Shown here in pieces: positions 1 to 9,672 of a stretch of 64,000 nt of DNA; the first letter of the stretch is position 1; every line of letters begins with the position of its first letter. Below the pieces are notes generated by a model. It made no database searches. It saw nothing but the letters and a program-made list of their open reading frames with translations, and was not told the origin of the DNA. The stretch spans positions 43,186,135-43,250,134 of the forward strand of contig JAWZYU010000010.1 of the NCBI GenBank assembly GCA_038380435.1. Direction: 5' to 3'. The position numbers and the translations under genes are program-made. The stretch comes from Ryuthela nishihirai. Taxonomy: Eukaryota; Arthropoda; Arachnida; Araneae; Heptathelidae.

Positions 1-12
1 AGATACTGGACA

Positions 13-390
13 AGGTTGGATTACCTCTGAGTGGCACTTTTTTGCGCACAATGGGAAAATGGCCAGGTCACAATGGCCCCGAAGGCTCAGAAGAAGTTGG
101 GAGATGGGACCCACTGGAACAGCTGTTGGGAGACAGATGGTAGCCTCGCGTCAAGACTATTCAGTGTATTTTTTAACATGCACAGGGTATGACTCTCCCG
201 CATATGGGGACAAGGCTTAACGTCCCATCCGACAGACGGCGGCCTTTCGAAGCTCAAGGTGTCCTCTACTGACCGAGGGCAGAAGGGGAGTTTTGCGGAG
301 ATAAATCTCAACTCTAGCCCAACTGGGACTCGAACCTAGGAACTGCAGATTACGAGACTGTCGCGCTACCGACTGAGCCACCCCCTTCCC
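13..390 (-). mobile_element. SINE1 copy, full length
   Basis: This is a tRNA-derived SINE, with its tail (AACC-type) at the low coordinate and its tRNA-like head at the high coordinate. On the minus strand the head carries an A box (GTGGCTCAGTCGG) and a B box (GGTTCGAGTCCC). The body is the shared SINE1 body seen in about forty places in this window. The copy is moderately diverged (ATGCACAGGGTATGACTC and similar changes). Confidence 0.85.
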
Positions 391-399
391 TACTGAACA

Positions 400-597
400 G
401 GAAAATAGAAACATTCCCACGTTAAAGTCAATGGAGAGTCAAATTCGGTGATCCGTAATTTCTAAAATAAGCTTTTTATAGGAAAATCGTTCATATATAT
501 ATATATTCATATCTATCTAAATTTCAACTTTCAACAATATTTATTGGGTATTTAAAGAGCTATGGAAACTCGAATACTTAACAGCAGCCAAGTCAGG
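400..597 (-). repeat. ATR1 dispersed AT-rich repeat, decayed copy
   Basis: The stretch from about 450 to 597 shares phrases with other ATR1 copies in the same order: TTTCTAAAATA, then AAATTTCAACTTTCAACAATATT, then AAAGAGCTATGGAA. It is interrupted by an AT microsatellite near 490-505. SINE1 follows directly at 609. Confidence 0.5.
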
Positions 598-608
598 CCT
601 AAGAAACT

Positions 609-994
609 GGGGGCGGGGTAGGTCAGTCGGTAGCGCGCCAGGCTCGTAATCTGTAGTTCCCAGTTTCGAGTCCCAGCTGGGTCAGCGTTGAGATTTATCT
701 CCGCAAAATTTCCCCGCCCTGCCCACGGTCAGTAGGGGACACCGATGGGCTTGAAAAAGGCCGCCACCCGTCGGATGGGACGTTAAGCCGTGGCCCCGTG
801 TGCGGAAGAGCCATACCCTGTGCACGTTAAAGAACACGCTGGATGGCCTTGACGGGAGGCTACCATCTGTCTCCCAACAGCTGTTCCAGTGGGTCCCCTC
901 ACACAACCTTCTCTGAGCCTTCGGGGTCCTTGTGGCCTGGCTATTTAGCCCATGGTGTGCAAAAAAGTGCCGCTCAGAGGTAAAACAATCCAAT
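609..994 (+). mobile_element. SINE1 copy with target-site duplication
   Basis: Full-length SINE1. The target-site duplication CCTAAGAAACT flanks it at 598-608 and 995-1005. The A box has a small change (GTAGGTCAGTCGG instead of GTGGCTCAGTCGG) and the B box is changed (CAGTTTCGAGTCCC). Confidence 0.93.
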
Positions 995-1074
995 CCTAAG
1001 AAACTTGTGTAAAACTGACAATTATTGAAAGAACTATTTGTATAAAATTCTAAAACATACACTTATTTTACTGA

Positions 1075-1325
1075 ATGTTTTGAAATAACACTTTTTAAGC
1101 TTTAATTAACTTCTGATGTAAATTCTTATGACTGATATCTCTGTCATTCAATATTCAAACTTCTCTTACTCTTTAAGTACTGAAAGGATTATGGTTCAAT
1201 GTCGAAATTTGCACATTTAACTGACATATTTATCTTCGGTCATACAGTACGTTTCCATCAAAATTTATCTGATCAGTTACGGAGCCTCAAATTTAATTCT
1301 CAGCATTATGAAACTTAATTTTGGT
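1075..1325 (+). repeat. ATR1 dispersed AT-rich repeat
   Basis: Same order of short conserved phrases as 9035-9325 and 28780-29170: AAGCTTTAATTAACTTCTGATGTAAATTCTTATGACT, then TTCAATATT, then TTATCTTCGGTCA, then AGTTACGGAGCCTCAAATTTAATTCTCAG. No coding potential is seen. Confidence 0.6.
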
Positions 1326-1498
1326 GGCAATAATGTGTCGAAGAACTCTGCTAGTGGAAAAGCAAAGGATATTTGGTGTCGACGAGATATTTAGTGTGAA
1401 ATACAGAACTGGAATGGTAAACTTTGATTACTTATAGGTATCTCGACAAGATAATTGTGCCGCTTATTGAATGTTTCAATAAGATTCTCTTTATGCTT

Positions 1499-1889
1499 AG
1501 GGGCGGGGGTGGCTCAGTCGGTAGCGCGCCAGGCTCGTAATCTGTAGTTCCCAGGTTCGAGTCCCAGCTGGGTCAGCGTTGAGATTTATCTCCGCAAAAT
1601 TCCCCGCCCTGCCTACGGTCAGTAGGGGACACCGATGGGCTTGAAAAGGCCGTCGCCCGTCGGATGGGACGTTAAGCCGTGGCCCCGTGTGCGAGAGAGC
1701 CATACACTGTGCACGTTAAAGAACACGCCTATAGCCTTGACGGGAGGCTACCATCTATCTCCCAACAGCTGTTCCAGTGGGTCCCCTCCCCCAACCTTCT
1801 TTGAGCCTTCGGGGTCCTTGTGACCTGGCCATTTAGCCCATGGTGTGCAAAAAAGTGCCGCTCAGAGGTAAAACAACCCAACAACCCAA
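1499..1889 (+). mobile_element. SINE1 copy with target-site duplication
   Basis: Full-length and well preserved, with intact A and B boxes. The target-site duplication CTCTTTATGCTT lies at 1487-1498 and 1890-1901. The tail reads AACAACCCAACAACCCAA, so the terminal unit is repeated. Confidence 0.95.
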
Positions 1890-1901
1890 CTCTTTATGCT
1901 T

Positions 1902-4009
1902 TGAGTAGTTTGTAAGAATTGTAATACAACTATTTGAAATATGGTTAAGAATTGTGAAACATTTTTTGATGGTTTAAACTTCATACTGATGGTATGTAAA
2001 TTTGAATTTAGTAAAAATTTTGCAATTAAATTAGTTCGTTTATCATTTAGTTGATAATCGTTTTTTGAACTCACTCTTAGTTTCCTATTTAAAATTTGTA
2101 ACAATACTTTCCAGAATCTGCATAGAGACGAAGCAACTGACTTGAGAGCGCGCGCTGACGTCATAAAACGACCTTAGCAACACCGGCCAATTCGTCTAGT
2201 TTCAGCAGTTTTAATTGCTCACTTCCATAAAGTACAGATATTAATTAACAATGCATGAATACATTAGAAAAAGTAATTATTTCTCACACAAGGCGTGGAA
2301 CTATTTACTATGGCGGAATTATATCTGCGAATTGTCCTTGCAAGAACTTATGCTGATGTGGCCTGTTTTCATTGGTTGAATGCTTCCTTTGATCTTCAGA
2401 TAATGCCGCTCCATTCTTTATCTGGAACGGAGTATAGTTGGACTCATTTAATGCACTTCACCTAGTTGATTGTAGAGAAGGAGGAGGATGGTGAAAAGAA
2501 CTTTCAAAATTACTTTAAACTGCAACAGTTTGTTTGCGAAAAGTTTGCCCTTAAATATTTTGGCAATGCAAAAACTTCAGTAACTGTTTTTCCTACGCAT
2601 TTATATCATATAACGTTGACCACCCGATATTGTATTCCTGCATAAGCTTGTCCCATCTTTTTCCGTTTTTTAACCTTTTAGTAATTTCTAATTTTTTAGC
2701 TGAATTAATTGTAACATGCTTCTCTTGTGACTTATCTTTCCGTCTTGATTTTTACTCAACACAGTTAAAAGATGTTGAGAAATTTTTCTATAAATTAGTG
2801 CAAGTGAATGCTTTGGTAATGACAGACAAAAATTGCTTATATACTGCAGCCCCAATTGTTTTTTTTAGTGGTGAGAGTAGAAAATTCTTAAAAAATTAGC
2901 TCTTAAATCTAAAAATTATGTGATAAATTAAGTGAAAAATTTTCCGGATTATAAAATGACGATTTGTTTTTTAAATATGACGGATTTTAAAGCATTCCAA
3001 CTATAAAATGCCGGATGTTACAAATTTTTCTGCATAATGTACGTATTCAAAAAAGGCACACAACCCGTAGATAATTTTGAAGAAATCCTGCAGGTCTCTT
3101 TTCTTCTATTGCTTTCGTCACAGACATTCTTTGAAAAGTATTACACTAACAGGTTCCTATCAGACCTCTGCGGCAAGCAGTTGTTTGACGGGTAATTTAT
3201 TGTTACTTTTGCCAAGATGATAAATAATTTTCAAATATTACGTTTATATTATACGTCTGAAGTTACTCTTCATTTTATTCCCTGGAGGAAGTTTCATTTG
3301 ACTGATTTTGGAATTCTTAAGTATAGAGAGACTTGACAGCTTTCTCGCAAGCAATTGAAAATAAAAACAGGTGTCCAAAATTACACATTAATCATTTTCT
3401 TTTAAAACGCTTTTCTCTTCTTCTGCTATATTGAGTTCTTTCCTTACGTGTAACAAAAGTTTCGAAAAAATGCCTGATAAAATCATCTAACCTCTGAAGA
3501 TTGAATTAGAATCAAAAATTGCGTTGTTCCTGTTTCGGTGGATGACTTGGTTCCTGTTTCATTAACCCCGAGTTGAACTCTTTGTTAAGTGACCGACTGG
3601 TTCAGCCAAAAGACTCGATGATAAATTAATCTTCGTCGTTTTTGATTTAAAAAAAATAATTAGGCCGTTTGCTCCCTTGAGAAATGAAGGCTTGTATAAA
3701 GGCTTTAAGAGACTTGACAATGTAGCAAAAAAGTCTTGAAAAGCAGGAAATTACTTTCATCGCCTTGTCAAGCAATGATAAGCGACGCGGTTGCGCAGTT
3801 CCAACTGACACGGGAAGCTAGGATGAGTCGAAGCATTTTGGATTCACTCCCATGTACAGAAGCTGTGTACAGGATCTATGCCTCGAAAGATATTGTAGTG
3901 CTTATTGATGTAGAGGATGCGTGCTCGATTGTCTTTAAAAAGTAGTTACTTTGAATTCTTAATGTATAACTTCTGATACTCTTGAAGTTGTAAATATATC
4001 ATATAAAAA
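1902..4009. other. AT-rich stretch with no gene recognised
   Basis: The reading frames are short and none resembles a known family. The sequence looks like unique or anciently decayed DNA. The frame at 3736-3945 is closed and ends in a stop, but has nothing recognisable. Confidence 0.5.
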
Positions 4010-4203
4010 AATAAATATCTCCTCAAGCAGCTGCTTGCCACAGAGGTCTGACAGGAGCCTGTGAGTTTATATGCCACAGTAGGAGATCTGAGAGGATGGC
4101 AGGACCTCAGCAGATAAACGACACACACATCCATGCCTAATACCGGGGCCGAACCCAAGTCCCTTAGATCAGTAGCCAAGCGTGCTAACCACTCTGGGTA
4201 CAC
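4010..4203 (-). mobile_element. SINE2 copy
   Basis: tRNA-derived SINE of the second family. Read on the minus strand it has a GTGGTTAGCACGCTTGGCTACTGATC head and a GGTTCGGCCCCGG B box. The conserved body includes the inverted pair around AGGCTCCTGTCAGACCTCTGTGG and AAGCAGCTGCTTGAGG, followed by a TATTTATTTTTTT tail. Confidence 0.85.
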
Positions 4204-4317
4204 TAATTGTCAGAGGGCAGGACTGAGTTTACATATGAAGTTGGCAGCACTTATTGTGACAGTTTGATCATCCTTAGAACGACAATTTAGCTGTTGTTAC
4301 TGTGACACTTTGACTAC

Positions 4318-4857
4318 ATTTATTTTAGCCATCTTTACTATGACAATTTATCCACCTTTACTATGACAATTTGGCCATCTTTATTATGACAATTTATCCA
4401 CCTTTACTATGACAATTTGGCCATCTTTATTATGACAATTTATCCACCTTTACTATGACAATTTGGCCATCTTTATTATGACAATTTAACCACCTTTACT
4501 ATGACAATTTGGCCATCTTTATTATGACAATTTATCCACCTTTACTATGACAATTTGGCCATCTTTATTATGACAATTTAACCACCTTTACTATGACAAT
4601 TTGGCCATCTTTATTATGACAATTTATCCACCTTTACTATGACAATTTGGCCATCTTTATTATGACAATTTATCCACCTTTACTATGACAATTTGGCCAT
4701 CTTTATTATGACAATTTATCCACCTTTACTATGACAATTTGGCCATCTTTATTATGACAATTTATCCACCTTTACTATGACAATTTGGCCATCTTTATTA
4801 TGACAATTTATCCACCTTTACTATGACAATTTGGCCATCTTTACTATGACAATTTAG
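4318..4857. repeat. 46-bp minisatellite built of two 23-bp halves
   Basis: About eleven tandem copies of a 46-bp unit. Each unit has a half containing TTTACTATGACAATTTGGCC and a related half containing TTTATTATGACAATTTATCC. Two units carry AACCACC in place of ATCCACC. Degenerate copies extend to about 4260 on one side and 4950 on the other. The higher-order dimer shows that an older 23-bp monomer was doubled before amplification. Confidence 0.95.
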
Positions 4858-4860
4858 CTG

Positions 4861-5342
4861 TCACTACTGTGATACTTTGACTACATTTACTTTGTCTACA
4901 TTACTTTAGCCATCTTTATTATAATTTGGCCATCTTGACTATGTTACTATTACAATATGGATATATCCGCCATATTTTGCTATACTTCCTTTATTCGACA
5001 GGAAACCTCTGCTTTGAGCAAGCCCGAATGCAATAAAATTTAGGGGGATTGGGGTGGGGTGTGGGCTTGAGTCTCCTTAACGGACCTCATATGACACTGT
5101 TCCGGCATATGATAGATACCATTTCCTTTTCGTTTCACTAGTCCCACACGTTTTCTTGAAAAATATATGTAATATATATGTTTAATATACTTTTTTTTGC
5201 TTCTGTTATTTCCATTCCGAAAGGAGGAGACATGGCCCACACACACACTCTACACATTCTATCTTCGGCCCTGGTACCAAAGAATATCCATAGAGTGATA
5301 ATATATATATGTAGGAATTGATTTCACCGCTCAATTGTTCCT
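4861..5342. other. Degenerate edge of minisatellite, then no gene
   Basis: Loose relatives of the 23-bp unit fade out by about 4960. The rest is AT-rich, with short AT microsatellites at 5165-5180 and 5300-5312. No gene is seen. Confidence 0.5.
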
Positions 5343-5590
5343 GCGGTGAGATTTATCTTTTCTAACTCTCACTATACTCTCATGCACGTTAGAGAACATT
5401 TTGGATGGACTTGACCGGAGTCTTACAACCAGAGTGAATGAAGGCTTATACTCAACCCTTTTTACAACTGCCTCTTAGTAGCAGTCTAGTGGGTCCCCTC
5501 CTCCTAACTTCTCCGATTCTTTGGGGGGGTTTTTTTGTAGCTTCCTGTCTATTTAGCTCATATGTGCAAAAAATGTTCCTGGTTCTATAG
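5343..5590 (+). mobile_element. SINE1 remnant, strongly decayed
   Basis: It keeps the order of SINE1 landmarks: GAGATTTATCT, GCACGTTAGAGAACA, TGGATGGACTTGACCGGAG, AGTGGGTCCCCTCC, GTGCAAAAAA. The tRNA head and much of the middle are gone. Confidence 0.7.
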
Positions 5591-5979
5591 TAGATTGTGA
5601 TACATTAAACACTAAAACAAATATTAACATTGAAATAGTCAGTGGCTAGGCGACAAATTCTCAAAATGCATATCGTAATCAGTTGAGTAAGAAATCCAAC
5701 CTGACAGAGGTCACTTTCATTTCATTGTGTAAGGATTCCATACTCATGTAGCTTGACCTTATATATATGGTAAATAAATTTCTTATCCAATGTGGGGCGC
5801 GCGGGGAAGGGGATGTTAAAACTACTCCCTCGAGGGTGTGAATAACATATATTTTCAAAGAAAGTGTCCGAAAATCGGATTCAAGTTGCCAAACACCCCA
5901 CCTAATTAAACTAAAACATGTCAAAAAAAAAAGAAAAAAAAATTCTGAGTTCGCTATTGGAGAAAATCTCCCCCTTCTT
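5591..5979. other. No gene recognised
   Basis: AT-rich sequence with a poly-A run at 5926-5941. The 134-codon minus-strand frame that begins here has no recognisable motif and overlaps the ATR1 repeat that follows. Confidence 0.4.
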
Positions 5980-6180
5980 TTTAAGAATTTCCCTATTATG
6001 TACGGAAATAACTTCGAAACTCTATGACTTCTAAAATATACATTTAATGGAAAAATGTGACTGAAGATAAAGTCCAAGATCAAATTTATTTAAATCTCGA
6101 ATTTCAACAATATTCGTTCATAATTTAAAAAGTTATGGAAGCTGGAATATTTACCAACAAATTATCTTGTTTTATAAAAA
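5980..6180 (-). repeat. ATR1 dispersed AT-rich repeat
   Basis: It matches 25416-25640 in order and orientation: AACTTCGAAACTCTATGACTTCTAAAATATACATTTAATGG, GAAAAATGTGACTGAAGATAAA, AAATCTCGAATTTCAACAATATTCGTTCA, AAAAGTTATGGAAGCTGGAATATTTA. Confidence 0.65.
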
Positions 6181-6602
6181 ATCATTTATAATTACACTGT
6201 TCTACAAAAAAAATTCTTTTTTCTGAGTAAGAGTTGTGTGAATCTTAAAGGTATTTTAGTGCATACTTCAGATTTGTGCTTAGATGTTTTCTGTCAGGGA
6301 TAGTTTTCGAGTTAGATGATTTTTAACTTTTCATTTTATTCCTAGATTTACAATGAGTAATAATGGGGGAAAAAGAGACTATTCTTAGCTTCCTTAGTAT
6401 TAAAATGATTATAGATTCATACAGAAAATTTTACAGAATATTATACAGAAATAAACTGAATACAGAATAATTAAATAGCAAAAATACCAAACGAAAATCA
6501 TTTTTTTCTTTTATACATATCTGTGCTGTCTCTTTGGAGATTCCAACAAAAATCAGATTAAATTTTAAAGGATATGAGATTTAAATCTTTTAAAGGATCA
6601 TA
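6181..6602. other. No gene recognised
   Basis: AT-rich sequence between an ATR1 copy and the foldback at 6603. Near 6568-6602 the phrase GATTTAAA appears several times, as if short pieces of the foldback end were repeated. Confidence 0.4.
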
Positions 6603-6677
6603 GATTTAAAGGCTATGTGAAGAGAAGTGGATGCTAACATTGTAGGCATCCACTTCTCTTCACATAGCCTTTAAATC
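6603..6677. repeat. Perfect 32-bp foldback at end of the unnamed gene copy
   Basis: The left arm, 6603-6634, is the exact reverse complement of the right arm, 6646-6677. The loop is 11 nt. The minus-strand reading of the neighbouring gene copy runs into this foldback. The right arm and loop encode the family's expected continuation, so the left arm is the added inverted copy. Confidence 0.95.
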
Positions 6678-8222
6678 GTCGAAATGTCTTTGTGAAACCT
6701 CTCACCGCGTTCATCGGAGACGTCACTGCAGCTTTCCGGAAAGTAGTCCAGATGTGAATGCTGGAAGTGCACTTTCAAAGATATGTTACATCCTAAATCC
6801 CGATATGCATCTGGTTTACTATTTCTTTGTAATCTTTAGACCTTTTTTTTTTTCCAAGAAAATTGTCTGTAACTTTCTTAAAACATGTCCAAGCAAGTTT
6901 CTCTTTCTCTGTTAGAGATTCGTCAAATTTCACATCTTTCTTCAACTGTCTTATTTGAGAGCCAACAAACACACATCCTCTTTTATCTTTGCTTCTGAAA
7001 GATGGGGGAATTTTGTTGTTAGATAGGCAAACACTCTATCGTATTTATTCACTGCCTTGACAAATTGCTTCATAAATCCCAATTTTATATGAAGGGGATT
7101 GAAGGATCACGTCCTCATAAGCTAAGTCTCTGCTTCTGTAAATGTTTTGCTCCCACTTTCCAATTACGTATTGGCCAAGTTTTCTTCAAGTAATGGGATG
7201 CTCTGTCACGACTGTCCCATTCACAAAGGAAACAAGGTAATTTTGCGTTCCCTTGTTGCATTCCCAATATCATGGCAATGATTTTTAAATCCCCACGTAT
7301 TTTCCAATTGAAATCCGTATATTTAATGGATTTGAGCATTACATCTAGAATCTTATATGATTCTTTTGCCATACTAGCATAGGCAACTGGAACAGAAGGC
7401 ATTAAATTACCATTATGTAGTAAAACTGCCTTCAAGCTAGTTTTGGATGCATCTATAAATAGCCTCCAATTTTGTGGGTCATGAATAAAAGCCTAAAGCT
7501 GTCATCAAACCGGTAATGTCATTACAGAAAGTCAATCGGCCATCATGTGAGAAGAATGCAACAAAATTCCGTTCTCTGTTTCTATATAAAGTTATATTTG
7601 TATTAGGTTGGAGAAGATTCCATTCTTGCAACCTAGAGCTCAGCAGTTTAGCATTTTGTTTACTTAGCCCTAGATCACGAACCAAATCGTTCAAATCTAC
7701 CTGCGTTAAAAAATGTGGAGTTGAATCCATGGTAGCCTCATAGGAAGGATCACTTCTTTTTGAAGGTGATTCACGTGCCTCACTCTCTTCACCAGTACTT
7801 TCTTTATCTTCTATTTCCTGACTTGGAGTTAGTGGAACTGGCAAAGTTTTAAAATGTGGTACTGGTCGTACTGCAGAAGATAAGTTGGGATAATCGATAT
7901 GTCTCTTCGATTTTCTGCTGGTAAAGCCCTGGATACTAGTCATACAGAAGTATCAATCAGTGGAATGGTCTTTTGGTTCCCTCCATACCATGGGTACAGC
8001 AAATAACATGGCGCTACCTTTACCCTTCCACTAGTTTATTAATTTCACATAGCAAGTTGCACAACATATGTGAGGGTCCCACTGCTTATCCTGATCTATT
8101 TTACATCCAAAGTAATGTTTGTGTGCGCTCTTTATATAAGTGACTTTTTTTCTTGTGTCTTGCAAAGGTGAACTCTCCGCAAATATAACAGAAGTTACCT
8201 GCCTTATTTTGATATTTTCGAC
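6640..8222 (-). pseudogene. Unnamed repeat-type protein family, copy 1 (frameshifted)
   Basis: Minus-strand gene relic held together by several open blocks. In order it shows: a Cys-rich start (FCYICGEF, then YFGCKI, then DPHICCATC); a VPMVWREP block around 7980-8000; HIDYPNLSSAVRPVPH; an acidic linker; DLGLSKQNAKLLSSRLQEWNLL; NWRLFIDASK; VRGDLK-like IRGDLKIIAMILG; PCFLCEWDSR followed by a His; a block like IRQLKKDVKFDES; HSHLDYFPES; and SDERGERFHKDI. Frames change at about 8155 (an A run), 7480 and several points below 7115, and stops interrupt it, so it is not functional. The same blocks occur in the same order at 49209-50975. I recall this block pattern from many unannotated repeated arthropod proteins but know no established name. 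The conserved Asp, Asp, CxxC...His and Glu could be an RNase H-type transposase core; that is inference. The 3' end is replaced by the foldback at 6603-6677. Confidence 0.75.
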
Positions 8223-9034
8223 GAGGTATTTTCTAGAATACAAAAGAAAAAAATATATATATAACAGAATAGAAGTATTCACAAACCTGTCATGTTAACA
8301 ACACAAATATTGTCATAAAATATCTTTACATACCCTAGGAAACAGTTTGAAAAAACTGATAATAATTCCAGAAATATCTTGTCACTTATACGTTTCTAAA
8401 ATAAACTTTACAGAGGCAGACTAGTAGTTATCTAAACCAGCGGGTCAACCTTTTATACTTCACGTACCCCCCTGGAAATATGCATGTAACTGGAATGCCC
8501 CTTGTATAGATAGATAAAACTATAATTATAGTTTAACAATGGGAATAAAATAATATATTTACATACATACACATTAAATTTTGTATTCATGAATTACATA
8601 TATCGATAATCACAAAAAATGGCATTTTTGCACAGCAGTGTTGCCAACTTAGCGACTTTGTTACTAGATCTAGCGACTTTTGAGCTCTCACGGCGTACCT
8701 CAAAATAATTTACCACGTTGAGAACCCCTGATCTAAACTATGAATAAAATCACATTGTTGCCAACATGTGAATATGAACTATTGCAAACAAGCCAGTGTT
8801 GCCAACGTTTTTGATGTAACTTTCCTGATTTTTCATTCCCCAAGTAATATGTGTGAAATTTTTGCGTTATATATCCATAACTTTAAAACTAGTCCTAATG
8901 GGCCAATTCTGATCTCAGAATTAAATTTCCCACACCAAAATACTTTAGGAACACATCAGTTAACCAAAGAAAATTTCCCTTGTAGAACAGTCTTATCAAA
9001 CATTGAAATAAACATTGAGTAAATTTGTAAAATG
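8223..9034. other. No gene recognised
   Basis: AT-rich sequence with an AT microsatellite near 8254-8264. No coding family is recognised. It ends at an ATR1 copy. Confidence 0.4.
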
Positions 9035-9325
9035 CATATTTATTTCATGAAATGATTTCTAAACAAAATTATTAAGTTTAATTAATTTCTGAGGTAAATT
9101 TTTTTGACTCATTAATGCTGAGAAATATTCTAACTTCCATAATTCTTACAATATTGAACGAATATTGTTGAAAATCGAGTTTTAAATAGATTTCATTACG
9201 ATCTCTATCTTCAGTCACATATTTTCTTTAAATGCATATTTTAGGAATTACAGAGCTTCAAAATTAGATTCCCAGTGACACAATAAGGGAATTCTATAAT
9301 ATTTTGATAGGGCAGTGTACAAAAC
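9035..9325 (+). repeat. ATR1 dispersed AT-rich repeat, one of the most complete copies
   Basis: Conserved phrases in order: GCATATTTATTTCATGAAATG, AGTTTAATTAATTTCTGAGG, TAACTTCCATAATTCTT, GAACGAATATTGTTGAAAATCGAG, TCTTCAGTCACA, GGAATTACAGAGCTTCAAAATTAGATTCCCAGTGACA, GGGCAGTGTA. The last phrase may be an element end. Confidence 0.65.
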
Positions 9326-9327
9326 TT

Positions 9328-9470
9328 AAGAATTTAAATCTCGATTTTCAACGTTATTCGTTCAATATAGAAAGAATTATGGAAGCCAGAATGTTTCACA
9401 ACCATAATGCGTCATAAGAATTTACCTCAGAAATTAATTAAAAACTTAAAAATATTGCTTCAAACCACTT
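9328..9470 (-). repeat. ATR1 partial copy, inverted relative to its neighbour
   Basis: On the minus strand it repeats the first half of ATR1: AATTAATTTCTGAGGTAAATTCTTATGACGCATTATGG, then TTCCATAATTCTTTC and AATAACGTTGAAAATCGAG. It abuts the forward copy at 9035-9325, so the two form a tail-to-tail pair. Confidence 0.6.
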
Positions 9471-9528
9471 AAAAAAATAAATATATATATTTATTTTTTT
9501 TGACATTAGATTTTAGTGTCAAAAGATT

Positions 9529-9672
9529 TCTTAAGATTGACATTAGATTAGAATTATTAGATTTATAAAACAAGACAATTTATTGTCAAATATTCCAGCT
9601 TCTTAAGATTTGACATTAGATTAGAATTATTAGATTTATAAAACAAGACAATTTATTGTCAAATATTCCAGC
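9529..9672. repeat. Tandem duplication, unit about 72 bp
   Basis: Units at 9529-9599 and 9600-9672 differ by a single base in a T run. Each begins TTCTTAAGATT and ends with ATATTCCAGC. The near-identity suggests a recent local duplication inside ATR1-related sequence. Confidence 0.95.

Noticed and set aside
1500..1570. tRNA gene in the SINE1 head.
   Set aside because: A and B boxes are present, but the acceptor and anticodon stems do not fold properly and the sequence always continues into the SINE body.
4318..4857. CRISPR-like array.
   Set aside because: Units are contiguous, with no unique spacers, and the context is eukaryotic.
5679..6083. 134-codon minus-strand open frame.
   Set aside because: It overlaps an ATR1 repeat and contains a Phe run from poly-A; no family signature.
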